Positions 1-11,181 of a stretch of 64,000 nucleotides of DNA are shown piece after piece (the stretch's first letter is position 1; the number at the start of each line of letters is the position of its first letter). The notes under the pieces were generated by a model. It saw only the letters and a list, made by a program, of their open reading frames with translations, did no database searches and was not told the origin of the DNA. The position numbers and the translations under genes were made by a program. Source of the stretch: Lentinus brumalis (taxonomy: Eukaryota; Basidiomycota; Agaricomycetes; Polyporales; Polyporaceae); contig MARA01000026.1 of assembly GCA_001792895.1 (NCBI GenBank), positions 531,510-595,509 of the forward strand. The letters run 5' to 3'.

Positions 1-3000
1 TGCGAGAGCTTCTCCATGATGCGCGGGAGGTACTTGGTCATCGAAGCTTGCAGCTCAAATGAGGAGAGCGAAAGCGCGTGGAGACAGCACCGCTGCGTTG
101 ACGGCTGTAGGGAGAGCCCGTGGAGGAACACCTCCACCAGTTGGTGCAGAGGCTGCACGGTCTCGAGGCAGCGTCTGTAGCTGATGAGGACCGTGAGCGT
201 GTGGAACGCAATGCCCTGCGCGTCTCGAGCATTTATGTTCTCCGGCCAACGCTCGACCTGTCTTGCAAAAGAGTTGTCCGACAGCCCCTTGCAGAACATG
301 TTCACCAGCTTCGCTATAACGAGCTTGGACCGTGGACCGCAGAAGAGGTGCTTGTTAGCGAGCTGTGTCGGCAGATGGCAGAGGACATAGGACAGAATCT
401 CCCACTCCTTCTCGCCCTCGAGGATCTCCACCAGCTTCGAGAGGTACAAGGAAGACCGCAAGACGGACTCGCTGGTTCCTGGGCAGGTGGGGTCGTACGA
501 AGTCATGCCTTCGCTGGAGACATCCGACGCAGCGACAGAGAATGGGAGCACTTCTGGGATTGACCACATCTGCTCGCGAGGCTTGAGCTTGGGCATCGGC
601 GTGGAGAGGACTCGGGTAGGGACCCTCGAGCGGCTCCGGCTCGCGTCCATGCGCGGTCCACCACGGCCTGTCGAGGGCCTCCGCCCGTCTCGCTCCTGCG
701 GCACTCGCGGGCGGGCACGACGGACTTCCTCGTCTCGCATGAGATCCTCTACGGTATTCGGTCCTGCTTCCGCTCTGTTGATGAGGGCGGCGAGTGCAGC
801 GATGTGTCCGTCTCTGTCGTGGTCATGCTTCTGAAAGTACAGCCTGTGGTCACGATCGACCCGGAGGCGCATCAAGAACTGCAGTGCTGTCAACCGCGCG
901 CGCACGCAGCCCGCGCTTGATGTAAGCTCCACGAGGTCCTTAAAGACGAGCCTCGCATGCCACAGGCTACTCCGTGATTGGGCGAGTGGAGTGAAGACCA
1001 GTTGACTGAATACAGATATCATGGCGATGACCGCGCCGACAGACCGAGGGTTCGTGGAAGCGGAAGTGGAGGGGATATCGATGGCGGCGAGTACGGGCGA
1101 GGGTACTTCAACCGGAAGGGGCATGTCGTTCGTAGATCGACGAGGTTTGGATTGGGAGCGTGAGGGCATACTCGAAGTCAGCGACGACAGAAGGGACATC
1201 ACGGAAGGCAACGCATCCTTCTGCGGAGGTGACATCGGGTACTCGGAGGCCACCCGCGACAAGACAGGCGATGTCGCGGCCGTGTTAGCTGGAGGAATGA
1301 TGGCAGGTGGCGAGAGTGCTGCCGACTCGACAGTGAGAATGGATGCTGCGTCGTCATCATCGTCCTGCCGCTGCTCGCGAGCGACGCTATCCAGGAAGTC
1401 GAGGATATCCTCGCAAAAACTCTCCCTCGCCTCGCACTCATGCGTACCCGGGCTGTCGGCATGTCTCTCCACAAGCCGAAGTACAGCCTCGTCTGCCAAC
1501 AAGTTCCATGCGACTAACGCTGTCTGATCCTCGAGCTCGTTAGGAGAATGTTGCTTCCATACGTCGAAGACGAGCTCCGCTAGGGGCTTCCGATATGCTG
1601 GAATATCCTTCACAAATTCCCAAACAGACTGCAGATGGTCCATCGCATGCTGCCGTGTGGTGTGCCTGGTAGGGGAAAACAGGTTCGGGATGGCCAGGAT
1701 GGAACTCCAGTCGTCCAGCCACGCCAGCGACGTTGGTGATAGCAGCTGGCGATCTGCCATGTTGACAAGCAGTTGGGAGAGGTCGCGATCCGGCAGATGA
1801 TCGGCAAGTGACAAAATAATGGATGGCAGCACCGGAAACAAAGGCGTCGTCTTGAAGTCTTGTGCGAGAATGTTGGCGATCGCGGACAGGAAGGGAGAAG
1901 ATCCTTCGGGGCGGTTCAGCGAGATGGGCACGAGGCCGCCGTCGGGTGTCCTTGTTTCGGACCATTAACTGCCTTGACATTGATACAGCAGCGAGATGTA
2001 CATACTTGAGCGTCCGGACGTAGACAACAAGCTCACGCATGACCCTACCGACAGACTCGACCTCTTCGTCGTCGACCTCTTCGCCTTCACCTCGTTCGTC
2101 CATGGCTTGAATGTCGTCCTTGACGATAGATGCAATCTCGTTGAGGACATCTTCTCTGTGCGATGCAACTTCCATCGGGCTTGCTTCTTGCTCCTGCGAG
2201 ATCCATGTCCGCGCAGCGCGCGCAAGCACATTGGCGAACCGTATGAGGTCCCACCCTGCACCTTCATCTGGCGCCCAAGCACGCTCCATCAGTCCACGCT
2301 CGAGGGCTAGGTGTGTCGGGACTCCCGCTGGTGAGTGTTCGTATGATGAGACGCGCGCAATGTACCCACGCGCAAGGCGACCTTCAAGTACACGTCGAAG
2401 TGACATTCGCAAGGTACGCAGAGCTCCCCTAGAGGTCTGTATCGATACATGAAGGTCTTGTGAACGGGGAAAGAAGTGGCGCTTGAGGAGGATTTTGCAA
2501 TGGGAGGCATAAGGACCGGCGACGAGCTTGCCAAGGAGGTCTGATACTCTTTGCTCGAGAGAATGCTGGTGTGGAGGGGGAACCTGCAAGGAGATGCGGG
2601 GAAGCGGTGTAGCATAGAACGCCAATGAACGAAACAGGAGAGGTAGAATGGACGTAAGATAGGTGGGAGCGAGGGCGACGATACGTTCAGAAAGGTAGGT
2701 CAGGTAAGCGTCAACCATGATGTCAGCTGGGTGCTTGACGAGGGATAGCTTCGGCACAGATGTGGAAGAATGATGTCGCCTGTGCGAAGGAAGCTTCGGC
2801 GGCGAGACCGCTTTTGAGGACTGTGGCTCGACGAGTGGTGAACTGGGAGGTGAGAGTGCAAAATCATTGGACATGGACAAAGCCCGGTCCAGCAACTTCT
2901 CCCATAAATGCAGCACCCCGGCTGTATCGTCTTCAGTGAGGCGCGACACAAGTTCCGGTCTTCGTACGAGGTCGATGAGGAGGGCGGTAAGGGATTCAAC

Positions 3001-3609
3001 GCTCCGCTGGCGCTCTAATCTGTCCTCGTGCGAGGTGTCTGTACGCATGACTGCAAGCCCGTCGAATGCGCGCTCAATCCAGCTTGCGAGCATCCGCAGT
3101 ATCTGTGTCTCCATCCCCAAGGTCTGCGACCCGGAATTTATGAGAGCTGCAAGCGCCCGCGACCGGGCCTCCCAAAGCTCCTGTGACCACGGGGCATCTA
3201 CGAAGAGGGACAGACACGATAATCTGTCGGCAGTAGAGACCATGGAGGGACCGTTTGCCTCGAGGAACGCCGTGAGGATATCATACCCGGCGGCTTGGAG
3301 GGGCGCCGGTGACTCCGCCGAGCATAGTTTGAAGAGGATGGGGTGTAGAATGGATAGACGAGGGGGAGGCGAGTGCGCACCGATTGACCCAAGAGCAGCT
3401 GCCAACGATCTCGCAACAGTGAGGGATGGTACGGCCGGGGGAGTGAGCGCCTCAATCAACGCCTCAAACTGGATGGGCTGGGAGACGGCCGGCGGAGCGG
3501 GCGTCGGGGCGTTCTCCGCCCTTCCGCGCCGCCAATTGCCAAACGGAAATGCGCTAGTGTTTGCTCTTTGCCTTGATGGTCTGTGAGCGTCGTCATTCTG
3601 TGAAGGCAT
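1..3609 (-). CDS. TSC2: Tuberin/TSC2-like GTPase-activating protein, 5' part (runs off window)
   Basis: The gene starts at ATG 3609 and leaves the window at position 1, so only the N-terminal ~1,180 residues are present. I read exon 1 as 3609-2006, an intron at 2005-1951 (GTATGT...AG, 55 nt), then one unbroken frame from 1950 to 1. The protein is an alpha-helical repeat array. Near the visible end are blocks typical of the tuberin N-terminal region: LTALQFLMRLR, EWEILSYVLCHLPTQL and NKHLFCGP. The C-terminal RapGAP domain must lie outside the window. In known systems TSC2 with TSC1 (hamartin) turns off Rheb and so restrains TORC1. A Ser/Arg-rich linker separates the two helical blocks. Assignment rests on family resemblance recalled from memory, not a search; another HEAT-repeat RapGAP is the main alternative. 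Confidence 0.8.
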
Positions 3610-4140
3610 TCAGCGTGCTAGAGCCAAGGTCAATATAGCGCACACGAGCGGAGCGGAGTGAGGCAGCTCACGTCGCGATAGGGGTTGTTGTGGTACTGGG
3701 CGAAGACTTGAATCCAAGACGGAGGCAAGATGAGAGTTAGAAGGAAGTAGAGAAAGAGGGGCTGGAGGAAGGGCTGGAGGGAGCATGTACCTCGTCGCGG
3801 CGGTCGAGTGCAGGAGCAGGTCCGGCGCCGCCGACCATACATCATGCGAGGCGCCCAACGCCTACCTCCCGGCGCTTCCCGTCAACTCGTCTTTGCAACG
3901 TCTTTGCTCCCTCGTGCTCAAACAGACTCAGGCTCGATCAACCCCACTGAAGCTTTCTCACTTCCATCTCTCCTTCGTGGACACTGTCTGAACCGAATGA
4001 CTGTCTGTAAGGACTGCGTTGATGACTCAAAACGAGTACCCGTCGGGCCATTGTTCTCCACGGTGTCATAATGCAAGGAGGCCCGCGGACAAGCTTTGCA
4101 AGGGCGAAGCACCGGTGGTAAGTCTTGAGAATGCTGATTA
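3610..4140. other. Intergenic: TSC2 promoter / upstream gene 3' end
   Basis: About 530 bases between the ATG of the TSC2-like gene and the last supported stop of the upstream coiled-coil gene. Short overlapping frames exist on both strands, but none has splice-compatible neighbours or a recognisable motif. It most likely holds the 3' UTR of one gene and the promoter and 5' UTR of the other. Confidence 0.5.
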
Positions 4141-5030
4141 CTATGTCTCCCGCTGATCTTGCTGTGATAGGCTCGGACGGTAAATGAGAGAGCATCGTGT
4201 CGATCTTGAATTTGTGACTTCCGGAGCACATCGTCCATCAGTTACGCTCCAAGGAAGAGATGAGATACCCGAAATCTGGCCATTTGGATGGGTGAGATTG
4301 AGGATATGCAGAGACGTACGTGGACAGTGCTGACCTTCCACTGCTTTTTTCGCGATTGCCATGCCCTTCACTTGACCTTTCTCGCGCTCCTTGTCAGTTT
4401 CCCCCGCTGCCTTGTGCTTCTTGTCCGATAGTGCCTATACAACGCTCGATAGCATGCACACGAATGAGACATGCATATTGAACGTACGAGAAGCTTTTGT
4501 TGCTCCTGCAGCAACTGCAGCCATAACTTGCGAATATGGTCCTCGACTTGCGCGTAGTCCAGCACGAATTTCTCGTATGTGCTGTTCCTGTCTCATCCGG
4601 ATATGTCATACACATTGTCAGCGTTCATCGATCATCCGCGACGCTGGTGATACTCACAGGTCCGTCATCGCAGCCGAGTATTTCTCCAATCTGCCTCCGA
4701 TCTGTTGGGTCGCCACAGTCAGTCAGGTGGGGCGCGACGACGTTCGTGCACTCACGCATGCGTTCAAGTCCGCCTTCGCCATCTGTAGGTATCTCGTCTC
4801 TTTCTCCTTTCGCTTCTTCTCCCATGACGCTGGGATACACCATGGTCAGTGCGATTTGTGACTATATGCGTGGTTATATGCGCTTACATTGCATCTGAGC
4901 AGCGACGGCGGCCATAAATCTGATTGGAATGCATCATGTCATGTTGAGCACTAGTATCGTGCATTCAATGTACTCACCCCGTATCGTCGCTGCTGAGGTA
5001 CTGCTGCGAAAGCTTTGTGCCGTGGGCGAC
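4141..5030 (-). CDS. Many-exon coiled-coil protein, unidentified
   Basis: Five short exons chain in phase on the minus strand: 4919-4888, 4829-4756, 4701-4658, 4587-4488 and 4434-4335. Introns of about 50-70 nt have GTAAGC, GTGAGT or GTACGT donors and CAG/TAG acceptors. A last exon reaches a stop at 4141. Joined, they give a Lys/Glu/Gln-rich helical protein with stretches such as SSWEKKRKEKETRYLQ, GGRLEKYSAAMTDL and EDHIRKLWLQLLQEQQ, consistent with a coiled coil. A further exon reading KLSQQYLSSDDTG lies near 5000. More N-terminal exons probably extend to 5454 or beyond, but I could not fix their borders. No domain is recognised. The gene lies upstream of TSC2 on the same strand. Confidence 0.5.
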
Positions 5031-5957
5031 GGTGTCAGTGGCGACAGTACACTACCTCTCCGGCGACGCAAGAACATACTTTATCAGCGCGGCTTTGTGG
5101 CATGTTCAAGGATACAAGCGGTGATGGCGCGGGCAGCGGGTTAGGGCGGGAGAAGCAAGGCGACGGTGCGACTGGAGGGCAAGGAGGATGAGCGCGAGCC
5201 CGAGCAGTACGGTGAGCCTTATAGCTCCCGGTGCAAGGCCTCTTCTGTCAGAGCTCACTTCTCTCCAGATGTTCCCATGGCGCGTCATCATCGCGCTCGC
5301 GATCGCGGACGGGCAGGCCCGCCTGCGTGACGTCGAATCGCGACGGGAAAGTGGCCTCGAACGGCAGACTTCGTTCCGGACCGAAGTAATCTGCGCACGG
5401 TGACTCTTCATAAGCTTCATATACTGATTCTACGTCCAAATGATCTATTCGCATTCAATCAACCATCATGCATGATTCTCCTGGGCCATGGTCATTGCAG
5501 GAGTCAAATAGTAGTAGTACCTCGAGCTCCGAGTCGGGCGCTCCGGTTCCGTATGTTTTCTTGGTTAGGCAAGTCAGCTGCCTAATATGGGAACCTGGAC
5601 TGGAGACTTGACATACGTAGGTACATCGTGACGTTTGGTCTGTTAGTGTGAGTAGTTCCGCTCTGATACGCGCATGTACAAGTACTGTAAGTAGCTGCTG
5701 ATGGTACGTACCTTTCTCAAGACAGAAATCAATATTAGCGGAGCCGGCAATATCCGTGTCAACAGTACAATCAGTGCAGGTCGGTCCTCAATCGTCCTCT
5801 AAGTACCACGACTATTCTTTGACTTCACCCTCCTCCTCCCCCTGCCCAGAACGTTGTCCATCGCGGCTCACGGCTATATCTATCTCTGACCGCGTCCGAA
5901 CGGAAGGACCATCAAGGCGAACCATCGTGAGACTTGAGACCCAAAACTCTCCACGCT
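5031..5957. other. Unresolved 5' exons of the coiled-coil gene plus shared promoter
   Basis: The minus strand at 5454-5248 stays open for 68 residues and ends near a possible GTGAGC donor, so it may be an N-terminal exon of the coiled-coil gene. The plus-strand frame at 5756-6265 overlaps the start of the next gene in another frame and looks like a shadow. The part nearest 5957 is presumably the promoter of the plus-strand orphan gene. Confidence 0.35.
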
Positions 5958-8891
5958 ATGGCCGCAGTCCCTACTACACTCCACTCCTGGTCTTCGGACG
6001 TTGTCGAGGCCACTGGCGCAACAAAACTGGCTTTACACCTCGCCATTCAAGCCTTGATTCAGAATCAGGTGAACAACATCCTGGAGGCCAGGCATGTTCG
6101 CCATTGGTCAGAGTGGAAGCACGAGGACCTCCGTGGTCTGAGGTGCTCTACAGTGCAGAAGAGGAAAAAGCTTCTCTTAGAGGGTTATCCTGGACTACTG
6201 GCCGGCCCACACGCTCTTGCCCTCCGACACGAGCACTGGTCTCCTTGCTATGTCCTCTCCGCTGACATCCCCGTCGCTCGACTCCGGGAGACACCCCACT
6301 TACAAGTGCTCAACGTCCTTTGGCAGCACCAACATTCAAAAGCGTTGTCCCTGACCTTCTACAACAACCATCTGGACAATTCACCCTCCTTCTCCGACTT
6401 CATCTCGGAGGTCCCCTCTACTAGCCGCTGCTCGCAATGGGCGGTAGGGCCGAGCGGGCGTGGTTTCCTCCGTGCTTGTCACTATGTGTTAGGCCCACAT
6501 CAAAGAGCGCAAGGCAACATGTACCGTCTTGCCGTCGCCTTACGAGTGGGACATACAACGGGAGAGTCCATGTACCGAACCTCGGACACTGGCAAGGAGG
6601 AGTTTGCGCTGCGTCGGCAGGACCTCACTCCGCTCAGCTTTCAGCGCGTCAACAGTGATAAAGGTCGGCTTTATCAACAAAAAACCTCCCGTCCTACTGA
6701 CATGACGCCATTTTCAGGCTACAGCTTCCCTTTCGACCACCTTCTCCCTTTGGGAACGCCGTTGGCGTCGAAGAAGTCTCGCATATCGGCTATCTACAAC
6801 GCGCGATTTTTACAAGGACTGTCCGAGAGATTATCGGACGTTCAGGTAGCCATGGAACCATCCCACGAACGATCACTCGTCAAGTCCAATGAGGTCGTGA
6901 TTACGATCTACGGCCTTCGTGACCCCTCGCTGAGTCCGGAGTACCTGTTTTCGGGCGTATACGGTATATTCCCTCCCCCTCCCACCTTGACGTGGGCTGT
7001 ACCTGCACATGGCCAAGCTGCGACAGACATCACCTTCTTCCTCCTCCCTCGGAACGGGTCCCTTCCAGTGGGTGATGGACCGCGCAGCGTTGCAGAGACG
7101 CGTGGTCTCTTCTATCACCGTGACTATCTAATCCCGGAGGGGCCGTCTGCCAACAGGCTTTGTGTCAACTACTACGGCGACTTACACCTGACTGCGGACG
7201 GCATGTCGGTGCAGGTGAGCGACGACCTCTTCGCACGATATCGCAAGACCGTCTCGACGGCAATGGATACGGCCATCCGTACGATACCCGAATTGGCCGT
7301 CGAGCTCGCCTACGATATCCTCACAGAACCGGGCGACGTTGCAGACACATTCGGTAGGATGCTTGCTCGGGAAGTGAAAGCACAAGACGACGACGGCAAA
7401 GAGGCGTACCGCACCGCTTTCACGAAGGCATGGTGCCGTCTCGATCCTGCCCTCGCTGCCCGAAGTGTATATCCATACGTCGCCGGCGTAGAGGACATGG
7501 CTCATGACAGAGCACTCACGGAGCAGCTGGGTCTGCATCCGATCTCCGTTGCTGCCCATGTGAAGGTGTTACTGGAAAATGTGGGTGCATATCCCGCCAT
7601 TGGAGTATACGCCGACCGCCTCTTGTGCTCGGCACCTGGTACCGTAAACGTCCCTCCAGGTATCGACGTCTTGAAGAGATGTCTCACAGTCCTGTTCCCC
7701 AATCTGCCAGGAGGCCCGCTGTCCGTCCGTCAGTACCCGTACCAGTTCCCTCGCGCGGTCTGGGACGCAGAAGCCCAAAACTTCGCGGTAGCATCTGCCG
7801 CATGCAACTGTGACATGCGCGAGGGCGAGCCTCCCGCGAGACACAACACAGATCCCGCATGTATGTGCTGGTGTGCTCCGGTACTGCAAGAAGCCGTGCT
7901 CAGTTGGCACACCAAAAGCGTCGGGCGTGGCCGCCCGGTCTCTCTTGTCGATCATGCCGCGATCGCAGAAGTTGCGCAACCACTGGCCAAAACACTCGCA
8001 GAGAAAACGCTGTTCCATGTTTTGTACCAGAACTGCAAGTTCCCGTCGGTTCCAGACGTCCAGCAGGAGACAGCTTTCCTAGAGGCTGATGAAGGCGCAG
8101 AGCTGGAGTACGCTGATGCAACCCCCGTCTCCGCGTCGGTGCAGTGCGATCCGCGTTCGCCTGTGGCTGCTTCAGGCTCTGCCCCCGGTCAACTACGCGC
8201 ACTCCCTTCGATTCCTCCCCGCCTGGCGCGCCTCGGATTGTGAGTACTGCATACTTCTGACGCTGCTCGTCGAATGGAGATGAGACTGATGGTCGATTTA
8301 CCACTCAGGAGGCCTATTTCCGCCAAGACAGGCTCATCAAGGACGAGAGAAGAGACTCGGATCGAACCGCCGCCCACAAGCATGTCGTGGTACCAGGAAG
8401 AGGGTCTGTGCGACCTGCTGACGGTCCTGATTGCGATGGACCGCACCGCAGAGTCCAGCGCAGCCGAAGTACAGCACCATCACCAACAGGAATTGGGTTT
8501 CCTCCGCGAGCAGCTCGACCTGAGCGTGCAGCAGCTCGAGACGGTCAAGCATGAAAGCGCGAAGTTGTTCCAGGAGTGTACCGCCGCACTTGCGGAGAAG
8601 GAGAGCACAATTGCAGCCATGGAGGAGAAGCTTCGCGAGAGAGACATGTCTTTGGACGAGTGCAAGCGGGAGGTTCTGCGGAGGGATGGGCGCGTGCAGT
8701 GGCTCGAGAAGGAGGTGCAGAACATGCAGGTGGAGTTGCAGAAATTGCGGAGGAACAGAGATAGATTCGCGCAGGTCACGCAGGTTATGCAGTCGTTGAA
8801 CAGAGACGAGAGCGTTGATCCGACGGAGTTTATGGCCGCGGCCCTCGACGAGGACTCGGGTCCTTCGCGCAAGAGAGCGCGAGTGGAATGA
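5958..8891 (+). CDS. Large orphan protein with C-terminal coiled coil and nuclear-type tail
   Basis: An open frame starts at ATG 5958 and runs to 8239. A GTGAGT...CAG intron (8240-8308) joins it in phase to a second exon, 8309-8891. The product is about 950 residues. The first ~760 residues look globular, with a Cys-rich patch near their end (CNCDMREGE...CMCWC, at 7804-7875). The last ~190 residues form a strongly charged coiled coil with many Leu/Glu/Gln heptads, ending in a basic KRARVE that could be a nuclear signal. A 54-nt in-frame segment at about 6675-6718 has splice-like ends and may be a further intron. I recognise no family. An in-frame TTG upstream at 5934 is not a plausible start. 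Confidence 0.7.
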
Positions 8892-9313
8892 GTTGAGTTG
8901 TTGAGACGACGTGAAGTCTGGTTGTTATGCCGTCGGTCTTGTGACAGGATGCAGGTAGAAACGCCGAGTGGGAGTCAGATTGAAGGCAGGCCCCGACGGT
9001 AATACTTACTTACGTCCATTGGCATGCCCTGGTACATGTACAGTTACGTACTAGCTGTACAGTACTACGGAGTCCGGACTCTGAATCTGGTTCGCTAATT
9101 TTAATCTACAGATTCCTTTACCGCGTTGACCATCCCACCGTCCGTCATGCATCATGCATCCTCCCTGTCGTCATTTGTCCCGCCGCTCGCGCAACTGCAG
9201 GCGTGCTTCTTGGCTTATCATTGTCAAGGCAGAGATAGGAAGAGACGCCAACTTGGATTCCCTATAACTCAAAGAACCGAGTCGCACATGGGGTTCGCTC
9301 TTGTGTACTTGTG
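8892..9313. other. Intergenic spacer
   Basis: About 420 bases between two same-strand genes. It contains a short tract rich in GTAC/TGTACA repeats (9030-9066) but no supported gene. It should hold the terminator of the orphan gene and the promoter of the monooxygenase gene. Confidence 0.5.
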
Positions 9314-10955
9314 ATGCCCTCCGTTCAGCAGCGGTTTCGGGTAGCCGTCATCGGCGCAGGGCCAGCAGGCCTCGGAGCGCTGCTCGCGCTAGAGAAGGTC
9401 GAAGGCGTCGACGTGCAGGTGTATGAGCAAGCGCGGGAGCTGCGGGAAGTCGGCGCGGTACACACACCCATTCAATTCAGAAATGGGCCGTATTGCCCGG
9501 GAAACTCTAACTCACGCATTTCTCCGCAGGGCATTAGCTTGCACTACAACACCTGGACGGTGCTCGAGAAGCTGGGTGTGCCATATATCCCATCCGAGTC
9601 GTTTTTCCGCAACAGCGACTTGCTCCGCAACGGGCTGTGGAACGGACGGACGGGGGCCGTGTTGAAGACATCCTATGACTCTCGTATGTGCGCTCCTGTG
9701 TTATTTCAAGTTCTGTATGTGCTGACTTTCAACCAGCCAGCATCCCAGAGCACAAGCGACATGTGCGAACACAACGCGCCCGCCTGCAACAGGCTTTGCT
9801 GAACGTCGCCCCGAAGGAACGTCTCCATCTTCAGAAGCGTCTGGCGCAGATCGACTTCCTCCCTTCCGGAGAGGTAAGGCTGGAGTTCGAAGACGGGCAT
9901 TCGACCTTCGTCGATCTTGTGGTTGGTGCGGACGGCATCCGCTCGGTGCGTATCTTCGCGACATCTCTGGCCGTGGACAAATTAGCCTCACGCGGTGCCA
10001 TCAGGTTGTGCGTCGAGCCGCATTCCCATCTCACACGATCGCATACTCGGGGCGAGTAGGCTACAGGAGCATTTTCCCCATATCTTTGGTGGAGAGCATC
10101 CCGGACATTCCTCTCAAGACGCTCTTCTGGCTAGGGCCTGACACCTCGTTGTACACCACGCCCATTGGGGACGGGCTCTTCGAGGTGAGCGGAAGGGGAC
10201 CTGAGCCGAAAGAAGTGGGAGAGGCCGTGTCGTGGGGCCAACCTGCGGATAAAGAGACCATGAAGAGACATTTCACGGTACGTGGGGGCAGCAGCCTGTG
10301 TCTGGGCGAGCATGCTGACCTTACCGGGTGGGACACCAAGGAGTACCACCCCGTGGCACGGGCGATCGTGGATGCTATCCCACCAGAAACAATCAAGCAG
10401 TTCGCGTTCTTCGGCGGACCTCAGCTAGAGACTGTCATCAAACATGGTTCGGTGGCGCTCCTGGGAGACGCCTCTCACCGTACGATCTTCCTCGATGCCT
10501 CCTCCTCCTTTCGCTCACTACTGCGCAGCGCTCTCCGGAGCATTCGGCTCAGGGGCAGCCTTCGCGCTCGAGGACGCCTGGACACTAGGCCAAGCCATCT
10601 CGCATACACTTTCCCACAAGCTCCCGCTGTCCGAGGCACTCCGTCTGTTCGATGACACCCGCAGCCCGTATTACTCCAAGCTCTACACCGAGCTTCGACG
10701 CATGGGCGCGGCGGCCGAAAAGGGCAAGAATCTTCCGTGGGACGAGCGAGTTGCAGACCGGATCGACGAGCGTTGGGGGAGCCATGATTGGATATACTTG
10801 CATGACGTACAATCAACTTCCCCATACCGACGGATTCCTTGCGCTGATTTGTTTCGTCCTCACAGGTCGACGGCGCATGGAAGGCTACGCTGCAGAAGGA
10901 AGCAGATCAGACAACACTGCGCTCAGCGGTGGAAGAACCACAGGCTCACCTATAG
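9314..10955 (+). CDS. FAD-dependent monooxygenase, salicylate-hydroxylase type
   Basis: Six exons join in phase: 9314-9457, 9530-9683, 9737-9945, 10005-10479, 10529-10806 and 10866-10955, separated by 49-72 nt introns. The product has the three signatures of group A flavin monooxygenases. These are the N-terminal Rossmann GxGxxG (VAVIGAGPAGLG), the central DG motif (VVGADGIRS), and the FAD-ribityl GD motif (ALLGDASHP, split by intron 4). Such enzymes use NAD(P)H and O2 to hydroxylate aromatic acids such as salicylate, and basidiomycetes carry many paralogues, so the true substrate cannot be read. No secretion signal or membrane segment is seen, suggesting a cytosolic enzyme. The start ATG 9314 is preceded in frame by GTG, which I excluded. 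Confidence 0.9.
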
Positions 10956-11181
10956 ATATCCGTGGTCACTGACTTACTGCCAAATGCTATTGTCCGTGAC
11001 CGTAGAAGCAGCACACACAGTAGGGTAGATCTTGGGAAGACGAGTCGTATTTCTGTATTTTCTGCGTCTTTTTCAGTTCTACGTATTTTCTGTGCTCATA
11101 CTACTCGTGTCCTGCGCATGGCCCATCTCGACACCGTTAACTTCGCGTGAGCTCACTGCGCCAGCACAGCGCTATGTAAGC

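Noticed and set aside
1540..1950. Reading the TSC2 exon-1 frame straight through to a stop at 1540
   Set aside because: That extension is Arg/Pro-rich and unlike tuberin. Splicing at 2005-1951 opens a 650-codon frame with clear tuberin blocks.
5756..6265. Plus-strand open frame of 169 codons overlapping the start of the orphan gene
   Set aside because: It starts upstream on GTG/ATG in another frame, stops inside the orphan gene, and has no motif; the frame starting at 5958 runs ten times as long with a proper splice join.
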